Below, piece after piece: positions 13,681 to 24,448 of a stretch of DNA of 42,106 nucleotides. Both the position numbers and the translations under genes were made by a program. A model generated the notes under the pieces. The model ran no database searches. It was given only the letters and a program-made list of their open reading frames with translations, and had not been told where the DNA came from. Location: NCBI GenBank assembly GCA_004009845.1, contig RMBW01000171.1, forward strand, positions 1 through 42,106, written 5' to 3'. Every line of letters begins with the position of its first letter. Positions within the stretch are counted from its first letter, which is position 1. Origin of the DNA: Davidsoniella eucalypti (taxonomy: Eukaryota; Ascomycota; Sordariomycetes; Microascales; Ceratocystidaceae).

Positions 13681-13980
13681 TCACTCTACGAAACAATACA
13701 ACACAGAAGAAAATAATCGCTCTCTACCGATAAGTCGCCAATATTCCATACGAGTACTACTATTACGATCTACGCATATCCGACTCTTTACAAACACCGA
13801 ATATCGTCCCATCACTGTCGCGTAGTTGCCTTTACGATTCATCCGAACTGTAATCCCAAGTCCACCTACTTTAACAGTGTATATTTTTGCCAAAGGGAAG
13901 TTACCTGTGTCGTGAACATCTGCCATCTCATTGTCGGTCGCGACAAGGAAACTACTCGACCGTGACTTCCTGTTTCTACT

Positions 13981-15503
13981 ATGGAGTTTATCAATTGGGA
14001 CGACGAGAACATCGTCATCGAGACGACAAGTGACGAGGTTTACCACCAAGGTAAGAAAAAAAAAAAGAACCACAGAACAAGAGAATAAATGGAAGCAAAC
14101 ATGTAGTATTATATTGCGCATATGCTATTTCTATGGATGAGTATTAGCCGACACGCTACACATATTGCTTCTGGGGGTTCTCCTCGGCGATTGAGATACG
14201 AATGTGAACTTGGCTGACATGAAATCACTCTGTGATAGCGCTCCGTGCCCGCGAAATTTACCCACGAAACGATACCTCCGGCTGCGCTGTCTGTGAAAGC
14301 GGCGTCACCTTGAAATGCGACGACTCCTGCTACACCTCATCGGGCTATACTTGTGTCCAGGTGGTGTCAGTCTCTGACTGCCGCTCCTGCCCTGGCACCA
14401 AGTGCGTTAAAAGCTCTAGCGCGTCGTCAACCACATCGTCATCGTCTTCGAGCTCAAGCACCGGCGCCGCGGGCGGCGGTGGTGGCGGCCCGAATGCTGG
14501 AGTTATTGCCGGCGCAACGATTGGTGGTGTGATCCTTATCTCCATGGTTGCCTTCCTCGTGTGGTTCTTCTTTATTAAAAAGAAGCGCCAGAGCGAGCAT
14601 CGCCACACCATCCCATCCGAGAAGCGTTCTATTAGCGACGATACTGCCTCTCGTGCCAACCGCTCCTCTATGCATACTGTGCACTCGATTGCCTCGACCG
14701 TTCTAACCCGTGCCTCCAATATCATCCAAATTGCCTACATACCCGGCGTCACTAACCGCGCCAATCCGCAATCGCCTACAGTCCTCGTACCCCCCGTGCC
14801 ACCGATCCCCATTCAGATCACCGAGGCCGGAGGCACCAACTCGCGCGCCTACGAAGACCAGCACTTCTTTATGCCAGGAGATCTGCGCGCATCAACCTAC
14901 TCCGACATGTCTGGCTTCACCGACCGGACTTCTTATGCCCACCAGTCCTACGCCATGCGCAACTCGGTTGCATCTACCATCTACGGGAAAAACGCCGTTA
15001 TTGTCGCTGCTCCCCAGACTGGTATGCGCGCCAAGCCTGCCATGGTCTCGGTCCGCAACAACCCCGGCGTGCCGCCCATGCCAACCCTCGACGTCGAAAA
15101 GTATGCTCGTCCCAAGAGCCGGGCCGAAAGCACCTTCTCCGTCGGATCCACCTATGTCAACTCTGCTTCTGCTGCTACTGTCATTCCTATCAGGGGCCAG
15201 GCTATTCGCGTTGTTAGCGGCAAGAAGTCGTCTAGCCCCCTCAATGGGTCCGAAACTAGCAGCAACGACTCTACTCCCATGCTTGTCGAGTCCGCCGAAG
15301 TTGACGTGGATGAGAAGCCAAGAGTTAGCCCCTTCTTGGATCCCGAGGAGGGTGCCCTTCCAAAGCCAAGCACAGCTCCTCGCATGAGTGCCGTGTTGGA
15401 AGAGGATCCAGCGGCTCGGACAGGCGAACATATGGCCAAGTCAGGAAACCGCTTAAAGCGAGGCTCGAGTCCTTTCAGTGACGCACATGCTACAAGGGAC
15501 TAG
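13981..15503 (+). CDS. opy2: Opy2-like membrane anchor of MAP-kinase signalling
   Basis: Opy2 proteins anchor Ste50-type adaptors at the plasma membrane and feed the HOG and invasive-growth MAPK pathways (family knowledge). Exon 2 (14239-15503) encodes, in order: an eight-cysteine ectodomain (Cys at about 39, 42, 50, 54, 62, 71, 74, 79, pattern CxxC...C...C), a Ser-rich and Gly-rich linker, one membrane span (about 111-135, VIAGATIGGVILISMVAFLV), a basic stop-transfer IKKKR, and a long Ser/Pro-rich cytoplasmic tail with the block RASNIIQIAYIPGVTNRA. Exon 1 (13981-14050) is inferred: it starts with ATG, ends in phase 1 at GTAAGA, and joins a TGATAG acceptor with CTGAC branch-like sequence upstream. 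Total 444 aa. There is no signal peptide, so the N-out orientation would be type III. Family confidence is good; exon 1 is less certain. Confidence 0.8.
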
Positions 15504-16898
15504 GAAACCCGTAAAACTGAAGCCTTTTCTACTTGTTGTGTCTCGTGAATCATCATCATCATAATCCTCGGTGTAATCTTGCTTTGATTTGTTTTTTATT
15601 TTTGTTTTCTGATCCACTCACTTCTCTTCTTCCACTTGCTTTGCTGCTTCGCTTTGCTGATGACATATCATGATGGCGCATCTTATGTGCACTCTTCAAT
15701 TCTCTCTACCCCTGTTTGCTTGTGGGCAACTGGCCTTCACTATGTCCATATTTCTTTTCTATACTATGTAAACTACATATTCAACAAAGAATTCCTAAGA
15801 CCAAGTCTTGCACACATTACAACTTTCAAAACATGTCTGTTCCTGTCCTGCTGTGATTTTAGTCATGTTACTTACTTGTATGCCCTATAACGTCACGCTG
15901 TAAATTTTATTGCATCATGTACTCCTGAGTGACCTATTATTGAAACTCTCTAGCCCATCACTGTGATCTTATTTAAGATGTAATTTTAGATCCATTCTAG
16001 CTATAATTCCAAAGTACAATGCTAGCATTTTTTTTTCCAAGAACGTCTATATCTTTGTTAACTACGGTATAATCCAAGTTAGTGGTTTATATCATATGGA
16101 CAATTGATGGCGCTTATCTATGCATGGCTTGAGAAACTACCAAAACCAGTCATAAGAAAAGATTGGACAACTTATATATCTTTGCTGATTCTTACTTGAT
16201 AAAACTATGGTAAAATATAGTTGAATAATACTTAGTGCCAGACAAATCTTGGATAGACGACATAGAGAAAAGGAAAGAAAGACAAGACACTTAAACCATT
16301 GTTTACATGCACAAGCACCAACACGATATTTAGCGAGTGATAGAAAAATAGTGATGATTGACAGATATAAATATGATAATTAGTAGACACATGACGAGGA
16401 AAATATATAGAAGTATAAATATAGAATAGATAGACGTAGAAGTATAAAAAAAAAGAAACAAGGAGGACATGAGGGGTATACTAATATTTTTTTGGCTGTG
16501 GTTTTGATATTGACATCGTGCGGTGTTGGATTTTGGATTATTTTTTGGATTATTTTTTTTGATTTTGCCATGTTCATCATTTTGCTGTTATTCAACCCCT
16601 TCTGATATCTTTCGCTTACAGGGAAAAAAAGAGTCAGCAATTAAAAAGAATCAATATCACTTCAAAGCTGTCAGTACTTGGTTGGGATTAGAAGCGGGTT
16701 TCTCAACAAGAGCAAGAGCAAGAGCAAAGAAACATTCGAGTGCTGTCGGTTGCCATATACGATGACATAATGAGTACATTCGTCTTATTTATTCAAGGAA
16801 TAAAATACCATATACCCAATCTAGTCTATATCTGTATATCGCGTTCACGCTGCGAGGTCGACAGTAGGCAACAGCAAGGACGCCGTCTCTGTAGTTCC
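15504..16898. other. intergenic between convergent opy2 and ras2
   Basis: 3' flanks of two convergent genes. AT-rich, with no supported gene. Short (GAGCAA)3 repeat near 16710. Confidence 0.6.
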
Positions 16899-17810
16899 TC
16901 ATAACACAACACAGCGATGCTTCTGGCGGTAGTAGCGGTTGTTTGCATCGGGGGCTGCCCCGTTACTAGCTTGACGGGATGACCGCGCTGTGCTCTGGCG
17001 GCCGGTAGCTTGTTGCGGCGGGCGCGACGCTTGTTGGCGCTGGTCACGTAGCTTCCGAACGACGTCATAGAAGGCCTTTTCAACATTGACGCAGTTCTTG
17101 GCCGAGGCTTCCACGAAGTCGCAGCCCAGCTCACGGGCAAGGGCATGGCCCTCTTGTGTGCTGACCTCACGCTCTGTCACCCGATCGCTCTTGTTGCCGA
17201 CTAGCATGACAGGAACAGGCACTGCAGCCGATGCGGCAGCCACTGGAGAGGCGGGGTAAGAGGGAGAGGCAGCGCATGACTCCTTGACGCGCTGGATCTG
17301 GTGGTGGAATTTGCGAATGCGCGTGAATGATGATCGTGAGGAGATGCTGTATACAAGGACGAAGCCTTCGCCGTCACGGATCCACTGATCACGGAGGGCG
17401 GTGTACTCTTCCTGGCCAGCAGTGTCTAGAACTTCAAGCATACAAGGCTGACAATCGATGACGACTTGCTTTCGGTATGAATCTTCGATCGTAGGGTCAT
17501 ACTAGTGGGCAAAGGAGGTGTCAGTGTTAGCGAAAGCTGCGTGAATGCAGATACCAATGGATACGCGAGTTCCAACTATAGTTTCGGTAGTGGGTATCTG
17601 TAGGAGAAAATATGAAGAAGAAAGGAATATGGAGACCCTCAGTATTCCGGAACACAGAAACCAAAGGGATAGATATATGAAGGCTAGCAGCGGGAGGCAA
17701 CTTACTGTTTCAACAAAATGTTGTAGGCAGAGTTGGATAGTTAGGGCAGTCTTTCCTACACCACCGTCACCTAACACCACCAACTTGTATAGCACCATGC
17801 GGCCCGCCAT
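16899..17810 (-). CDS. ras2: Ras2-type small GTPase
   Basis: Membrane-attached molecular switch controlling growth, morphogenesis and cAMP/MAPK signalling in filamentous fungi. Exons 17810-17706 and 17501-16899 (donor GTAAGT, acceptor CACTAG) give 235 aa. Visible motifs: P-loop GDGGVGKT (14-21), switch I/effector YDPTIEDSY (36-44), DTAGQEEY (61-68), NKSD (138-141), EASAK (166-170). An Ala/Pro/Ser-rich insertion of about 24 residues (109-132) before the NKxD strand matches my recollection of the N. crassa ras-2 subfamily. The tail ends KHRCVVL: a CaaX box with terminal Leu, predicting geranylgeranylation, with nearby basic residues and no second cysteine. The shape of the protein argues for Ras2 rather than Ras1. 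Confidence 0.93.
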
Positions 17811-20800
17811 TTTGTTGGGCCAGCGGTTGTAGATAAGATATTAAAAAAAAGAGAGAACAAAGATGTATGTACAGGCGATCGGTAGAGGTGTGTAGAAGGG
17901 GAAGGTCGAAGCAGCCGATTCAAAGGACTCTACAGTGAGACTTCGTTAGGGGTTATTCGCCAAGTCACAGACGATAAGGGAAAAAATAAATCGGGTATAT
18001 TCTATCAGCGGTCTTTGGTGTAGAGCGGGCGAGAGGACGAGAGAGACGGTGAAGATGATAGGTTGTAAATATGTGGCGGAGTATAGTAGAGAATTGGCGA
18101 ATTGTCCAAACCTCGCTGGCAGGCTGTAATCTAGTAGGTATCTATGCTTGGTGATCTGATAGCCGCCAGAAGCAGGAAAAAAAAGATGGTTGATTGATGG
18201 GATGGCCGATGTATAGAGGCCAGGAAGAAGCGGAGGTTGTCGGGGGCGACAGACGGTTATGTTATGAAGCGAATAGTAGAAAAAGAAACATAAAGGGAGG
18301 GGATTTCGAGACCGAGCTGTTTGGAAGCAATTGGACAGGATGGAAAACTCGGATATGCGACGTTGGAGAGTTGAGTTGCTTCTAGCTAGAGAAGACAGGA
18401 CAGCAGAGGTAAAAGCCAGATAGAGGTAGGCGTGGACTCAGTAATGGGGAGATTTGTGTAGTTATGCTTGTTCTCTTAATTTTTTAATTTTTCTTCTAGG
18501 ACAAAAAGGTGAAGGACAATATGGGCAAGATTGAAGAAGATGTGGGCTAAAAGAAAAAAGAAAAAAAAAAGAAAAAAAAGACAGGAGAATAACTATGTAA
18601 GAGCAGGTCACGTACTAAATGCTTAACAAAGCAGGCACAAGTAGAAATTCGGCCCAGCAAAGCCAGGCAAGTACCAAGAAAGCAAATAGAAGGGACCTGT
18701 ATTTTTGTCTGTTTATTATCTTTATTCATTCCATTTAGGAGGGCGAGTTCCGATTTAGAACTGCCAAAGTGGAGATTGACTGGAACACAACAAGCAATTG
18801 TAAACGTGGTCGGGCATGCCTGCTAGTTCTATTTATTTATCTGTACTTGGGTCAGGTGGTAGGTAAGTACGGATTGTAGGAAAGTAACTACTACAATCGT
18901 CGTTATGGTGTCGACTGATACTTTTACACATACACATAGTTGCTGTCTTGAGCTTTACGGGCATGCAGAGATGTTCTCTGGTTTAAGAACTGCGAGCTAT
19001 CCAAGTTACCAGGTAAGATACATCGGTTGTACATGAGAACATCTCACCAGTTGTATACAAAGATAGACGGATAGATGGCTACGGAGACGGCAATACAAAA
19101 AGAGCACCCAAAGAAGAAGAAGGGAAATGGACGGATGTGACAGTGGTGACAGGGAACGAACGAACGATTCCAGGGAATGAACAAAAAGAGAGCGAGGAAA
19201 ACAAAAAAGCCCAAAAAAAGGAGAAAGTAAGATCCCTAGTCACATTAGCAAAATCGAAGGCGGCTACAACCAAGCCCGTCAATATACTGGATAAGCTTCA
19301 TGGCTACCAAGGTTGCGAGCAGCCAAAACAATGTGTTCTGGCCAAATGTGTAGTAAATATGTATGTATGTACAACTAGTGACAGCAAAGAAGACATCAAG
19401 TGATATGGCAACTGTGGCGTTGAGGCTTTCGTCCACACATTATACATGTACACGTACATGCACATATATATACTGTACACTAGCGGTGTATCGAGTCAGT
19501 CAGCAAAGCAGACTTGTGGCTTCAGCTTTGTTATAACACGATAGCCTTGGTGATATGTTTGAATGTGTGTACTTATGCACACAAGACATCATGGTGGTTG
19601 CCAGCTTGAATTCAAAGCGTTATGACCATTTCATCACGCCAAATCTTTAGCGTTCAAAATTATGCGGGTCCGAGGCTGGGCCATGAATGAACGGAGAAAA
19701 GAAGGAATAAGAAAAGGAAAACAGTGATGGTTATTAGCACTACAAGGATGCCAGAAGAAGCCTCAAAGCTCTAAGGGGGGGCAAGTGCTCTCAGGGCAAG
19801 CTCGAAAGAGCACAGTCGCCCATGACTGCTAATCAGTGCACGTACTTTGCATTAACAGTTGGTGTCGGTAGAAAGAGGAAGAGGATCGTAGAGGGCTTCA
19901 GGGCAACAGGGCTTTTCTTTTGCTTTCGGAAGGGGGGCGACTTGTTCTTATCGTTTTTAGGGCTTGTTATACTGTACTAAAGATGGCTGGAACTGATATG
20001 GCGTAGTGAAGATTGTTCTTTTCTCGTGCTTGAGGCTAACTAAAAATAATAATATTAATAGACAATTTTGAACTGGAAATAAAGAGTGATTCAGGTCAAG
20101 GTTGTTACATCTTCATGTGACTGACATCTGAATATTCTGGTGTTTAGCCTCTTGGATCCATAAGATTGAGGCGTAATAGTTAGTATCGATACATGGGAAT
20201 AGCATAGTACATGTACACCGGATATTGAAATGCATTGTACGTAAAGCATCCTATCTATGAAAAGATTACAACTTTGTAACAGTATATGTTAGTAACGAAC
20301 ACGGTTGTGTAGTCTTCAATGCTTTTACACTAAAGTGATTTGCTAGAAAATAGGAGGCTGAAAGCCCAACCCCATGCCAGAAGATACGAGAATGCCGGTC
20401 ATTTCTAGGCTACTAACTAACATTATATTGAGGCGCGATGGATGGTGGAGAAATGATGAATAACTTGCAGCACGGAGCGCTCATGAGGAATTTAAACGGA
20501 CGCTTGGGGACTCTTCTTTGCCACTGTATTTACCTGTACTGCTCTAATCTAGGGCCGAATTCTAGGATAGAACAGGTTTCAGAAACGATTGAACAGGAAG
20601 ATCTAGATGAGATGGCACTTATATTAAGCCATCAGTCCTCACTACGGGCTGTTTATGAGCTACATGGCCCTCGCCTGAATCTGCACTGCAGTATATGCCC
20701 AGGCACAAATATAGCACATACACGCAGTGTGTGGTACATGCAATGAGTGGTTGAGGAAGCCAAAACCTGGCGCATTCTAGAGAGCAACCGATGTTGATGG

Positions 20801-21275
20801 TCTGAAAGAAGGGATATAGCATAGGGGGAGGGTCTGCACCACAAGTTGATGGCACTTTATCAAGTTAAAGACGATGTGACCGCAAGATGGCATAGCGAAC
20901 GATTGGAATGCATGACAACGATGGCTTGCTTGTTGTATATATCTCTTGGCGTGTTTTCCCGCTTCTTCCTTTTGCTCCGGGTTAGCGTATAAGAGTGCAT
21001 ATGTATATATATATATATATATACCTGTATGCAGCTGTAACGAGTGACTACATTGGCATCTACATATACAGATACACTTGTACCATATATACGATTGTCT
21101 TATATGCCCTTGACTGCGGCTCGTTGTGCATATCATGCGGTTTACGAGTCTTGAATTGCCAAGTAAGCGATGTAAGAGGCTTAGTGTACAAACATGATCA
21201 GTTTGTGAGACAGCATATGTTTGTTTATAGATAGGCTACTGACTATGATACGCATTGGCACCGCAAGACGGCCGT
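17811..21275. other. intergenic, ras2 promoter and gene-free spacer
   Basis: About 3.5 kb. The first part is the ras2 5' region, with T-rich and A/G-rich tracts (for example 18548-18580). The remainder has no gene I can support: the longest ATG frame (20438-20746, 102 codons) is unrecognised. A 7-bp inverted repeat GTGCTCT/AGAGCAC (19785-19791 with 19807-19813) is the only small structure seen. Confidence 0.55.
21004..21023. repeat. (TA)10 microsatellite
   Basis: Uninterrupted TA alternation in the spacer upstream of the oxidase 3' end. Confidence 0.95.
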
Positions 21276-22790
21276 TCACGCTGCTAGTCCAAGAGCATCC
21301 CGTAGTTCCTTGACTTGTGTGTCCGGCCGCATGGAGACGTGCTTGCTCTTGCGGTTGCCGAGCTTCCACTCCGGCTTGAGTCCGCGGCTGCTGCCCTCGA
21401 GCGCATCGCTGATGTAATCGCCAATGATAGGGAACATCTTGAAGGCATGTCCAGAGTCGCCGGTGGCCAGTAGAAGCTGGGCGTGCCTGGGATGGTTGTC
21501 TATCAGAAAATGGGCGTCCGGTGAGTCGGTACACCAACAGACACGTGTGTCCACCAGAGGCTGGCCGGCAAATTGCGGCATGACTGCGGCTATGTAGGCA
21601 CGCATTCCTGCTGCAGCCTCTTCGGGGATCCCATCTGAAGGGTGTGAGCTGGCATATCGTGGCACAGAATACGCCACTTCCTTGCCGTCATCTGCAATGT
21701 AAGACGCCGTGCAGTTCTGGTAGCCAGGGCAGTTGTCGCAGATTTTGATACGTTCTGCAGCGGTAGAAGGGGCGAGTAAGCAGAGGGAACATCACGGAGC
21801 GAGGCGGCGACTTACTGGTTTCCGGGTCCGGCTCAAAGGCAAACCCTAACTCGAAGTGGTCAATCACTGGTATGCCCTTCCACTGAGCGATCTGGTCGTC
21901 TGTCAGCTCGATATGGCCGACAGTCCAGCATTTGGACCACAGTTCGGGGGCCAACTCCGGCAGAACCTCTGGACTAGCTGCTCCTGTACTCAGAATGTAT
22001 CTGTCGGCAGACAAGACAGCGCCCGAGGCCGTGAGAACGCCATTCAGGCTGCCATCGTCGTTGAGATCCAGCTTGACCATGGTCCCCTGCGGCCCGGATA
22101 TAAAGCGGACGCCTAATTCTTGGGCGAGAGCTCCCCATTTCTCTAATGCTTTGCGAGCATGAGCCCATCCGCCCTGCGCGTTGAATAGGCCTTTCCAGGT
22201 CTCGACACCAACGGCATCCTTGAGCTGGGGAATCAACGCAACAATCTCATCGCGGCCCTCAACAAACTTGACTTGGCCTGCTTGGCCGGCCCTTTGCAGG
22301 TTTTCGAACGAACGACGCAGGTGCTCTTCGGCAACCTTGTCACCGTCAGTAGTCGTCAGACGGCCCTAGGAGAAAGAAATACACGAGGCACGGTTAGTCG
22401 GTCACATGATACCGGATAGGGGAATCCACCAAGAGAATACACACAGTCTCGTGGAAGATGCCGTCAAACTCGGGGTCACGCCAGCGATTCAAGGCTTCCA
22501 AAGCTAGGTCTGTGTAGAAGGAATCATAGTATTCTGTGCGAATGATCTTGTTCAGGTCATAGCCGGCCGAGTCTACGCTAGGCATAGCATTGCGGTCTAT
22601 GCACGTCACGTCCGTATATCCGCGCTTGGCCAGATGGTATGCGGTGCTTATGCCAAATGTTCCACTGCCATGGCGAGTAAGGTTAGATTAGATGAGATAT
22701 ATGATATGCCTTGGCCATGGGTGGTCACTAGATATCTACCTACGCTCCAATGATGAGAATCTTGGCATTTTTTGGGTGTGAAGACGCCAT
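21276..22790 (-). CDS. fructosyl amino acid oxidase / amadoriase (FAD-dependent)
   Basis: Flavoenzyme of the sarcosine-oxidase-like amadoriase family, which oxidatively deglycates fructosyl amino acids to glucosone, free amino acid and H2O2. Exons 22790-22744, 22664-22445, 22365-21816 and 21754-21276 join in frame to give 431 aa, near the family's usual 435-440. The N terminus carries the Rossmann FAD motif GxGxxG (ILIIGAGTFGISTAYHLAKR). The C-terminal half has VCWCTDSPDAHFLIDNHPR, where a cysteine is the expected covalent flavin site, and ATGDSGHAFKMFPIIGD, the conserved active-site/FAD-binding block. Donor 2 is GTGTGT, slightly weak. The C terminus is GLAA, with no peroxisomal SKL-type signal although many relatives have one. 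It is divergent from an oligopeptide transporter 1.7 kb away. The exact substrate (fructosyl amino acid or peptide, or another N-methyl/imino acid) cannot be told from sequence. Confidence 0.88.
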
Positions 22791-24448
22791 TGTGATGTGT
22801 GTGGAATGGTGAATGCCCTTACTTTAGAAGAATAAGGCAAGTATGAATATAGGAGGAAATAAGAAAAAAAAAAGGAATACAAAGCCAATGGTGGTTGACT
22901 AGTTAACAGTTTGACAAATGAACATTAGAAACATTCGAGGGCGTAGTGTCATTAATAAAGACTGGAATTGGGAATAGAAAAAGCATTCAGCACGCCTAAC
23001 TGCTAAGAACTAACATAGTTACTGGCTAGTTATCATATATGTCGTTGATCAGCCTATAAGCGCAATATTCGAGTCTAGACTCGGTTTTATTCACGGCCTG
23101 TCACATGGACGAAAATGGCTGATGATGATATCGAGAATGAATAAATACTTTCTATTTTTCGGCTGACTTGAGACTGATTAGACCTTCCACTGACAAACAA
23201 AGGAAGGAAGAGTCGAGAGATGGAAGTTTAAACGAAATAAATCTGATAAAATAGAAACCAACCATTTAGGCTAACTACTATAGGCGTATCTGTAGGCTGA
23301 TAATAACTCTCTTTAGCTAGATTAATTCATGTATATATACAGATTATATATAACTATACCATCATGATATAGGGCTCGGGTTCCACTACAAGGCAGAGAT
23401 GGCTAGAACAAAACCAAAAAAGCGCCGAGACATTCACTAACAACTGACAACTTGAATGGCAAGCTTGGAGAGCTTCTCTTAGAAAAAAACCTCTGCAAGT
23501 CTGAACGAGAATCCGGCTTTTGGTTGGCTTCGTTTCTCGTTTCTCGTTTTTCTGACTCCTAGTTCTGACTCTTAGCGATGACAACGGAAGATTGGCGCTA
23601 TCAAGTTTCCTCGCTTATCCACAGCCAGCCCGTGATTGGCTACATCCATATAGCCCCTGGACGGCTTGGACCTTCCTTGACAACTGGAACTCATCTCGTA
23701 ATCGAAAAGAACCAATGACAGCATGCTCTTTGTCCCTCAACCCGGCATTTCAGGGAAGGTGCAAGACTGGACTGCCTCTTGGAGGATCATATCAGAAGAG
23801 AATGTACACACATCTGCAATCTAAGTATCTACCAAGAAGATGGACTACCAGGTTCTCCGCATTTTTGCCGGGCCTCTACTAGCAGAAGAGAGCAGAAGAG
23901 AGCAGTCTGGCTTGTATGAACTGCTGTACGTATCACCCAAACGTGGTAGATAATGTACAACGTGGGATTGCCAGGATTGCACCGGCGGATTTGCTTAGAT
24001 TAGACTAGGCCACCGGGATTTTATCAGAGACTTGATACTGAGACTACCGGAATAACACCAAGTGCACGCAAGGTTATCAGGGACCCTGCAACTAATCGCC
24101 TGATAGGAGAATGGCTGTCCTCGATCCGATCCGGGACCCCCCCTCACAACGCCGGCCATAGTATACGTATATAGCTGTATCTGGAGATATCGAGGGAAGG
24201 TTATGATAAAGCCAAAACTTGGAGATTGGTCCGTGTAAACAGGATGGCTCTCTGTCTCTTCTGTTGTTCGTTTCTTTCGCTGCCTTGTATCACAGATATA
24301 AATACGAAGCCATGGAATGCTCAGCCGAGTTCTCTTCGTGCTTCATGGTAGCATATGTATACCAGCCTACTAACAGAAACTTACTGTTTCTTTTCGTTTC
24401 TTTATTCCCTTTCTCCTTCCTTTGATTTGTGTTTCTGCTACCGCAGCC
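22791..24448. promoter_or_regulatory. divergent promoter region between the amadoriase and OPT transporter
   Basis: 1.66 kb without a gene. Several CCAAT/ATTGG boxes lie at 23590-23730. TGATAA-type words occur on both sides, including 23247, 23299 and the group at 24021-24209. A TTG-started frame at 23592-23882 has no ATG and is not supported. Confidence 0.45.
24021..24209. promoter_or_regulatory. cluster of four GATA-factor-type sites upstream of the OPT gene
   Basis: Four HGATAR matches: 24021-24027 and 24074-24080 (TTATCAG, CTGATAA on the other strand), 24101-24106 (TGATAG) and 24204-24209 (TGATAA), at -430 to -240 from the ATG. In fungi, paired HGATAR sites are bound by AreA/Nit2-type nitrogen regulators. 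Binding here is inferred, not shown. Confidence 0.4.

Noticed and set aside
14345..15439. Several minus-strand frames across opy2
   Set aside because: Antisense shadows produced by codon bias of the real gene.
19785..19813. 7-bp inverted repeat GTGCTCT/AGAGCAC
   Set aside because: Short stem with a 15-nt loop, no context; likely chance.
20438..20746. 102-codon ATG frame in the spacer upstream of the oxidase 3' end
   Set aside because: No family resemblance, no promoter or splice evidence; kept only as spacer.
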